Shown in pieces: positions 25,860 through 31,880 of a stretch of 31,880 nt of DNA. Both the position numbers and the translations under genes were made by a program. Below the pieces are notes generated by a model that saw nothing but the letters and a program-made list of their open reading frames with translations, was not told where the DNA came from and ran no database searches. The DNA comes from an uncultured bacterium (GTDB lineage Bacteria; Verrucomicrobiota; Kiritimatiellia; CAIKKV01; CAITUY01): contig CAIZMS010000393.1 of the NCBI GenBank assembly GCA_903934155.1, positions 1 to 31,880 of the forward strand. The letters run 5' to 3'. How positions within the stretch are numbered: position 1 is the stretch's first letter; each line of letters opens with the position of its first letter.

Positions 25860-28800
25860 ATGGAATCCATGGAAAAGACGACGAAACCCCCAATGGGAAA
25901 GTTCAGTTACTGGCCGCGACGATCGGCACTGGTCGGGGCTGTAATCGGGTTGGTGGCGGTCGCTCCGCCTCAGGTCCGGGCCGAGATCCTGGTGTCGCCT
26001 TCGGCGGGGGGGACCGAGGAGTATGCGGCGCGGGAGCTGCAAAACTACTTCTACAAGCTGACGGGCACGTTGCTTCCGGTGAAACAGGGCAATACGCCGA
26101 GCGGGGGGAATGAACCGCTCTGCCTGATCGGATCGCCCAAGGACTGGCCGGCCCTGAAGTCGTTGGTGGACGGCGGACAACTGGCATGGAGCGCCACCGA
26201 ACCCGGCCCCCAGGGCTATGTCTTGAAAACCGCCACGGTTGCCAACCGTCCGGCGCTGATCATTGCCGGCGCCGACCCGGTCGGCAGCCTCTATGGCGTC
26301 TACGGGTTGCTCGAGGATCACCTGGGCGTTTCCTTCCTGCCCGATGGCGATGTCCTGGTGCCGCAAAAGGCCTTCTCGGCCTGGCCTGCCTTGGATGAAA
26401 AGAAGACGCCCCTGGTGGCGATCCGGGGCGTGCTGCCCTGGGTCAATTTCCCCCAGTCGGCCACCAGTTATTCCTGGGAGGACTGGCGTTTCATCATCGA
26501 CCAGATGACGCGGATGCGGATGAACTTCCTGCTCATCCACAACTACAACGGCGAGTGCGATCATAACGAGATGTTCCACAACTTCGAGGTGGATGGCAAG
26601 ATGACGCGCTCCTGGATGGCGACGGCCCGTAGCGGCCACTCCTGGGGCGGCAAGCCGGGCTGGGACGTGAACCGTTATCTGTTCGGCGCGGCCGACTTGT
26701 TCGACGACTACGATTTCGGGTCCGAATGCGCGTTGCACAACGAGCGGCTGAGCAACCGGCAGGTCTTCCGCAAGGGTGCGAACCTCTTCCAGCGGGTGAT
26801 CGCCTACGCCCACCAGCGCGGGGTCCGCATCGGGCTGGGGCTGGACATCGACAAGATCATGCGCCCGGCGTATTCGGGCAGCCTGCGCGCCGACGACCCG
26901 CGTGTCATCGAGGCGCGTTGCCGCCAGATCACCAGCGATTATCCCGACCTCGACTACCTGTTCTGCTTCCAGTCGGAAACGCTGGGCGGGTCGCCTGAGG
27001 CGAAGAAAACGTGGCGGGCCATCTTTGATGCCTTCCATGAAAAAATACGAAAGGCCTCGCCGCAAACGCGGTTCGCCGTTGCCGGCTGGGGCATCAGTGA
27101 TAAGGATGTGGCCACGCTGCCGCCCGATGTGATTTGTGCGCCGATCGCGCCTTACTCCGCCAAGTTCGAGAACGGCGCCATCTATGGGGAGCGGGAATAC
27201 TGGGGCTGTCCCTGGCTCGAACGCGATCTGCTCAGTTCCGTCTATTACTATCCCTATAACATCGATCTGGCCGATACCCTGGCCACGTGGCGGAACCGGG
27301 CGCCGAATCTCAAGGGGCTGTACTGCCTGACGTGGCGGCTGGCCGATGCGATTTCCCCGAAACTCTGGTATATTGCCCGCGCGCCGTGGGATACGGCCGA
27401 CGCCTATAAGACATCGGAAGCCGTCTATCGCGATTATGCCCAGCGGAGTTACGGCCGGGCGGCCGCCCCGGAGGTCACGGCGATCATCAACTCCAACGAG
27501 CCTCTGGCCTCGCTAGCCTCGGAGTGTGGCTGGACCCCGGAGTTCGAAGCCAGCGACGAAGGCAAGTCGCTCTTCAATGTCAATTCCCTGGGCTTGTCCG
27601 GCGAGGGCGTCGCGGAGTGGCGGACTACAGGAAGTGCATCCGTATACAAACAGGGCAGCAAGGCGATCGGGCCAGTTCTCGGATACATCGATCACGGCAA
27701 CTGGGCGATCTACCGTCTGGCGGCCGGGCAAACCTTCAGTCCGAAGTGGACCACCTTCCGGGCCTCCGTGGCTTCGGCAACCGCAGGCGGCAGGATTGAA
27801 ATCAAGCTGGGGGGGCCGGATGGAAAGAAACTGGGCGATTGTCTGGTTCCCGTGACAGGGGATTTTGTCAAGTCCGTGGATATCACGGCCACGCTCACTG
27901 TGCCGGAGGCGAAGGAGCTGGCGGAAGCCGAGTCGGTCTGCCTGGTCTTCTCGAGCCGGAACACGGTGGATAACTTGGCCAAGGCGGAGGAGCAGCTCAA
28001 GACTCTGGACCGCTGCATCGCGGGGGCGGAGACGGCGGGCCAGAAGCAGAGGCTGGAGTATGTGCACCACCGGATCGCAGCGGCGCGGGACCATATCCTG
28101 CTCAACACGAAATTCTCGGCCATGAAGTGGCAGGACTTTCCGGGTCCGATGGAGTCCTGGGCTCACCACTTCATAGGGCGTGTGACGGATATCTCGACGC
28201 TGGGGAACGTTGTCAGCATGCAGAACCGGTACGTGCAGAAAAACTACCTGGTGGGGCTGGAGCAGTTGAAGCTGACCGTCAAGGGGGTGCCGTCCGGATT
28301 GAGCAGTGTCATTCCCTCCGATCTGCAGGCGCGGGGCACCGCGGAGGGGGCACAGCTGACGTGGACGCTGGCACGGCTGGGAGCGCGCGGGTTCCAGGTC
28401 TACCGGGACGGCCGCAAAGTGACGGAGCGGCCCTTGCCGCCGGAGGCCCGCTCCCATCTGGACCGCGCCAACGGGCGGTTCCGCTATACGGTGACGGCGG
28501 TTGAGTTTGACGACGGCGAAAGTCTCGCCTCGCTGCCCGTAACCTGCGAGGCGGGGCAGGGCGACAAGACCCCGCCGCGGATCGTGGTGATCTCACCGCC
28601 GACGACGGCGATGGCGGGTCAGCCGGTCTGGATCAAGGCGCGCCTGCTGGATAACCGGGTTTACGAACTGCTCTCGGCCACACTCTGCTACCGCCAGCCA
28701 GGAGCGGCGACGTGGACGCGAATGCCGATGACGCGGCGGATTAAGTCAACCTTTGTGGCGGTGATTCCGGCGGCGGCGGTGACCCGGGACGGGGTCGAAT

Positions 28801-29204
28801 ACTTTATCGAGGCGGGTGACGGGGACAGCCAGAGCGTTTACCCGATCACGGCGCCGGTGCAGGCGGCCTCGTTGACGGTGACGGCGGAAAGCCCGTCCGC
28901 CAAAGCGCCTGGCGCCGTAAAGGTGAAGGTGGCGGAGCGGAAGCTGTCGTGGTCGCCGGTGGCGGGGGCAACGCAGTACCGCATTTATCGGGCGGAAGAC
29001 AAGAAATTCACGGCGGGTCCGGCCACCTGGCTGACCTACGTGGCGGCGGATGCGGAGTTGTCCTTCACGGACAACGGCGAGGATCTGGCGGGACGGGTGA
29101 TGACCGGCGACTGGTGCTACCGCGTGACGGCGGTGGACAAGGATGGCCGCGAGGGACCACCCAGCGCGTCGGTGGCGGTTTGTTATGAGGCTTTGGGGAA
29201 GTAG
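25860..29204 (+). CDS. Very large secreted putative glycoside hydrolase (GH67/GH20-type N-domain, barrel, CBM6-like, FN3)
   Basis: 1114 aa. A signal/anchor sequence ends near residue 41 (PPQVRA). Residues about 42-170 resemble the alpha-glucuronidase/hexosaminidase N-terminal domain (EYAARELQNYFYKLTG; GADPVGSLYGVYGLLEDHLGV). Residues about 180-520 look like a TIM barrel; Glu373 in FCFQSETLGG is a candidate catalytic residue. Residues about 590-700 are CBM6-like (IGPVLGYIDHGNWAIYRL; IEIKLGGPDGKKLG). A helical segment follows, then an FN3-like domain (about 820-900), an Ig-like domain and a second FN3 (about 1020-1110). I cannot place the barrel in a numbered family; GH67, GH115 and DUF4838 proteins are the nearest comparisons. 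The ATG at 25869 has a better placed AGGATGG than 25860 and may be the true start. A closely related gene follows after 42 nt. Confidence 0.75.
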   Translation: MESMEKTTKPPMGKFSYWPRRSALVGAVIGLVAVAPPQVRAEILVSPSAGGTEEYAARELQNYFYKLTGTLLPVKQGNTPSGGNEPLCLIGSPKDWPALKSLVDGGQLAWSATEPGPQGYVLKTATVANRPALIIAGADPVGSLYGVYGLLEDHLGVSFLPDGDVLVPQKAFSAWPALDEKKTPLVAIRGVLPWVNFPQSATSYSWEDWRFIIDQMTRMRMNFLLIHNYNGECDHNEMFHNFEVDGKMTRSWMATARSGHSWGGKPGWDVNRYLFGAADLFDDYDFGSECALHNERLSNRQVFRKGANLFQRVIAYAHQRGVRIGLGLDIDKIMRPAYSGSLRADDPRVIEARCRQITSDYPDLDYLFCFQSETLGGSPEAKKTWRAIFDAFHEKIRKASPQTRFAVAGWGISDKDVATLPPDVICAPIAPYSAKFENGAIYGEREYWGCPWLERDLLSSVYYYPYNIDLADTLATWRNRAPNLKGLYCLTWRLADAISPKLWYIARAPWDTADAYKTSEAVYRDYAQRSYGRAAAPEVTAIINSNEPLASLASECGWTPEFEASDEGKSLFNVNSLGLSGEGVAEWRTTGSASVYKQGSKAIGPVLGYIDHGNWAIYRLAAGQTFSPKWTTFRASVASATAGGRIEIKLGGPDGKKLGDCLVPVTGDFVKSVDITATLTVPEAKELAEAESVCLVFSSRNTVDNLAKAEEQLKTLDRCIAGAETAGQKQRLEYVHHRIAAARDHILLNTKFSAMKWQDFPGPMESWAHHFIGRVTDISTLGNVVSMQNRYVQKNYLVGLEQLKLTVKGVPSGLSSVIPSDLQARGTAEGAQLTWTLARLGARGFQVYRDGRKVTERPLPPEARSHLDRANGRFRYTVTAVEFDDGESLASLPVTCEAGQGDKTPPRIVVISPPTTAMAGQPVWIKARLLDNRVYELLSATLCYRQPGAATWTRMPMTRRIKSTFVAVIPAAAVTRDGVEYFIEAGDGDSQSVYPITAPVQAASLTVTAESPSAKAPGAVKVKVAERKLSWSPVAGATQYRIYRAEDKKFTAGPATWLTYVAADAELSFTDNGEDLAGRVMTGDWCYRVTAVDKDGREGPPSASVAVCYEALGK

Positions 29205-29246
29205 CCCAGGCTCAACAGGACGGCATAATAACAGGGATGAAGGGGT

Positions 29247-31880
29247 ATGATTATGTGTGAGCGATCCAAGGCGATTGGCCAAGGTTACTCCAGTATCGTG
29301 GCTTCAAGGGTGTGCAGGCTGCTGGTGTTTTCCGGTCTGATCGCATTGATGTCACAGGCTCACGCCGAGATTCTCCTGTCCCCTCTGGCGGGTCCGGCCG
29401 AGGATTATGCCGCGCGTGAGCTGCAAATGTACTTCTACAAGCTGACGGGCACGGTGCTGCCGGTAAAGCGGGCCGATGCGCCGGCGGCGGGCAATGAGCC
29501 GCTGTGCCTGATTGGCTTGCCCAAGGACTGGCCGGCCTTGAAGTCGCTGGTGGACGGCGGGCAACTTGCCTGGACGGTCGACAAACCCGGGCCGCAGGGC
29601 TATGTGTTGAAAACCACCACCCTCGGCAATCGTCCGGCGATGATCGTCGCCGGGGCCGACCCGATCGGCTGTCTCTACGGTGTTTATGGATTGCTGGAAG
29701 ATCACATGGGGGCTTCCTTCTTTTCGGACGGTGATGTTTTGCGCCCGCAAAAGGCCTTTTCGGGTTGGCCGGCCGTGGATGAAGAAAAGACTCCAGCCGT
29801 GGCTCATCGCGGGATCGTTCCGTGGACTGCCTATCCCGCTGGGTCCACGAGTTACTCCTGGGACGACTGGCGGTTCATCATCGACCAGATGGCGCGGATG
29901 CGGATGAACTTCCTGCTCCTCCACAACTACAACGGCGAGTGCGACCACAATGGGATGTTCCACAACTTCGAGGTGGACGGCCAGATGACGCGCTCCTGGA
30001 TGGCGACGGCGCGCAGCGGGCATTCCTGGGGCGGGAAGCCCGGCTGGGACGTGAACCGCTATCTGTTCGGCGCGGCCGACTTGTTCGACGACTACGATTT
30101 CGGGGCCGAATGCGCGTTGCACAACGAGCGGCTGAACAACCGGCAGGTCTTCCGCAAGGGCGCCAACCTTTTCCAGCGGGTGATCGCCTACGCCCACCAG
30201 CGCGGGGTCCGGATCGGGCTGGGGCTGGACATCGACAAGATCATGCGCCAGGCGTATTCCGGAAACCTCCGGGCCGACGACCCGCGCGTTATTGAGGCCC
30301 GTTGCCGCCAGATCAGCGATGATTACCCTGAGCTTGATTATCTTTTCTGTTTTCAGTCAGAAACATTGGGAGCAACAGCCGAGGCGCGTCAGCAGTGGCG
30401 GGCCATATTTGACGCCTTTTACGAAAGAATACGAAAGGTATCCCCCCGAACACGGTTTGCGGTTGCCGGATGGGGCATCCGGGCCGAGGATGTCGCCACC
30501 TTGCCGGCCGACGTGATTTGTGCGCCCATTGCTCCTTACTCCGCCAAGTTTGAAAACGGATCAATTTACAAGGGAAGGGAGTATTGGGGGTGTCCCTGGC
30601 TGGAGCGGGATATGGTGAGTTCCATGTATTACTATCCCTATAACATCGACCTGGCCGACACCCTGGCCACGTGGCGCAACCGGGCGCCGAATCTCAAGGG
30701 GCTGTACTGCCTGACCTGGCGGCTGACCGACGCGATCGCGCCGAAGCTCTGGTACATCGCCCGCGCGCCGTGGGACACGGCCGATACCTATAAGACATCG
30801 GAAGCCGTCTATCGCGATTATGCCGAGCGGAGTTACGGCCAGGCGGCCGCCCCGGAAGTCACGGCGATCATCAACTCCAACGAGCCTCTGGCCTCTCTGG
30901 CCGGGGAGTGTGGCTGGACCCCGGAGTTCGAACCCAGCGACGAAGGGAAGTCGATCTTCAATATGACGAGCCTGGGTTTTTCCGGCGAGGGCGTCGCGGC
31001 GTGGCGGACTGCCGGCGGTGAATCCGTTTACAAGCAGGGCGGCAGGGCGATCGGACCTGTTCTCGGGTACATCGATCATGGCAACTGGGCGATCTACCGT
31101 CTGGCGGCCGGGCAGACCTTCAACCCGAAGTGGACCACCTTCCGGGCCTCCGTGGCTTCGGCAACCGCAGGCGGCAGGATTGAAATCAAGCTCGGCGGGC
31201 CGGATGGAAAGCGGCTTGGTACCTGTTTGGTTCCTGTGACGGGGGATTTTGCCAAGTCCGTGGATATCACGGCCACGCTCACCCTGCCGGAGGCGAAGGA
31301 GCTGGCGGAAGCCGAGTCGGTCTGCCTGGTCTTCACGAGCCGGGACACGGTGGATAACCTGGCCAAGGCGGAGGAGCAGCTCAAGACCCTGGACCGCTGC
31401 ATCGCGGGGGCGGAGACGGCGGATCAGAAGCAGAGGCTGGAGTACGCGCGCCACCGGATCGCGGCGGCGCGGGATCATATCCTGCTCAATACGAAATTCA
31501 CAGCCATGAAGTGGCACGACTTTCCGGGGCCGATGGAGTCCTGGGCCCAGCACTTCAACGGGCGTGTGACGGATATCTCTTCGCTCGGTACGGTTGTCAG
31601 CATGCAGAACCGGTACGTGCAGAAGAACTACCTGGTGGGGCTGGAGCAGTTGAAGCTGACCGTCAAGAGGGTGCCGTCCGGATTGAGCAGTGTCATCCCC
31701 TCCGATCTGCAGGCGCGGGGCACCGCGGACGGGGCCCTGTTGACGTGGTCGCTGGCACGACTGGGTGCACGTGGGTTCCATGTCTACCGGGATGGCCGGA
31801 AAGTGTCGGAGCGGCCCTTGCCGCCGGAGGCCCGCTCGTATCTGGACCGCGCCAACGGGCGGTTCCGCTATACGGTGACG
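29247..31880 (+). CDS. Paralogue of the preceding multidomain putative glycoside hydrolase (3' partial)
   Basis: At least 878 aa; the frame is open at the right edge. The ATG at 29247 has AAGGGG about 5 nt upstream; the signal peptide ends AHA, directly before EILLSP. Order of domains is as in the upstream gene: N-domain (EDYAARELQMYFYKLTG), barrel with the conserved FCFQSETLG, CBM6-like domain (IGPVLGYIDHGNWAIYRL), helical segment, and the start of the first FN3-like domain. By eye the proteins are about 85-90% identical, with in-frame length differences near the N-terminus. The candidate catalytic Glu is kept, so both copies are probably active. Differences cluster before and after residue ~200 and around the barrel's middle. 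The gene belongs to the same operon (42 nt gap). Confidence 0.8.
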   Translation, partial: MIMCERSKAIGQGYSSIVASRVCRLLVFSGLIALMSQAHAEILLSPLAGPAEDYAARELQMYFYKLTGTVLPVKRADAPAAGNEPLCLIGLPKDWPALKSLVDGGQLAWTVDKPGPQGYVLKTTTLGNRPAMIVAGADPIGCLYGVYGLLEDHMGASFFSDGDVLRPQKAFSGWPAVDEEKTPAVAHRGIVPWTAYPAGSTSYSWDDWRFIIDQMARMRMNFLLLHNYNGECDHNGMFHNFEVDGQMTRSWMATARSGHSWGGKPGWDVNRYLFGAADLFDDYDFGAECALHNERLNNRQVFRKGANLFQRVIAYAHQRGVRIGLGLDIDKIMRQAYSGNLRADDPRVIEARCRQISDDYPELDYLFCFQSETLGATAEARQQWRAIFDAFYERIRKVSPRTRFAVAGWGIRAEDVATLPADVICAPIAPYSAKFENGSIYKGREYWGCPWLERDMVSSMYYYPYNIDLADTLATWRNRAPNLKGLYCLTWRLTDAIAPKLWYIARAPWDTADTYKTSEAVYRDYAERSYGQAAAPEVTAIINSNEPLASLAGECGWTPEFEPSDEGKSIFNMTSLGFSGEGVAAWRTAGGESVYKQGGRAIGPVLGYIDHGNWAIYRLAAGQTFNPKWTTFRASVASATAGGRIEIKLGGPDGKRLGTCLVPVTGDFAKSVDITATLTLPEAKELAEAESVCLVFTSRDTVDNLAKAEEQLKTLDRCIAGAETADQKQRLEYARHRIAAARDHILLNTKFTAMKWHDFPGPMESWAQHFNGRVTDISSLGTVVSMQNRYVQKNYLVGLEQLKLTVKRVPSGLSSVIPSDLQARGTADGALLTWSLARLGARGFHVYRDGRKVSERPLPPEARSYLDRANGRFRYTVT

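Noticed and set aside
25821..27065. 414-codon minus-strand open frame, with a similar one at 29352-30197
   Set aside because: They are antisense to the same part of the two paralogues, so their similarity simply mirrors the plus-strand duplication.
30561..31781. 406-codon minus-strand open frame
   Set aside because: Antisense to the second large paralogue, with a related shadow at 27513-28457; no protein family features.

Overview
The window (about 60% GC by eye, densely coded) looks like a chromosome segment of a PVC-superphylum bacterium, most likely Verrucomicrobiota, Kiritimatiellota or Lentisphaerota. The main pointers are a Minf_1886-type protein (a family known to me as restricted to Planctomycetes and Verrucomicrobia), a glycan-degradation locus rich in large secreted enzymes, and sugar ABC transporter subunits carrying extra domains. 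No rRNA, tRNA, insertion sequence or CRISPR array was seen.

Layout. (1) 1-3679: two sugar-type ABC permease genes, 3 nt apart. The first is cut by the left edge and fuses the C-terminal part of a solute-binding protein to a MalF-like permease. The second is a MalG-like permease with a ~380-residue insert holding about four copies of a repeat. (2) 3758-5689: an MsbA-like ABC exporter, converging on and overlapping by 16 nt a minus-strand operon (9199 to 5674) of HIT protein, Minf_1886 protein and double-domain M16 peptidase. A small zinc-ribbon gene lies upstream of that operon. (3) 9599-14896: an SOS-like block. A LexA-type repressor has a promoter whose spacer is filled by a palindrome, and a long leader that can form a 25-bp hairpin. 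A GH144/glycoamylase-like lipoprotein follows LexA by 7 nt. Next comes umuDC, where UmuD has an unusual N-terminal DNA-binding-like extension. (4) 15153-17430: two minus-strand sugar-responsive regulators, a XylR-like (LacI-type sensor plus AraC HTH) and an AraR-like (GntR HTH plus LacI-type sensor) protein. (5) 17502 to the right edge: five co-directional, tightly packed genes divergent from the regulators: GH38 alpha-mannosidase (no export signal), GH116-like enzyme, GH127 beta-L-arabinofuranosidase, and two tandem paralogues of a very large multidomain putative glycoside hydrolase, the second cut by the right edge.

How it works together (inference). The regulators and the five enzyme genes form a glycan-utilisation locus, probably for an arabinose- and mannose-containing glycan. 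Exported GH116, GH127 and the two large enzymes would trim the glycan outside the cytoplasm, and the cytoplasmic GH38 would finish imported pieces. The lexA/umuDC block is a DNA-damage module with error-prone polymerase V-type synthesis. The most unusual items are the domain-expanded sugar transporter, the LexA promoter and leader, the RHH-type UmuD, and the mosaic tandem paralogues.
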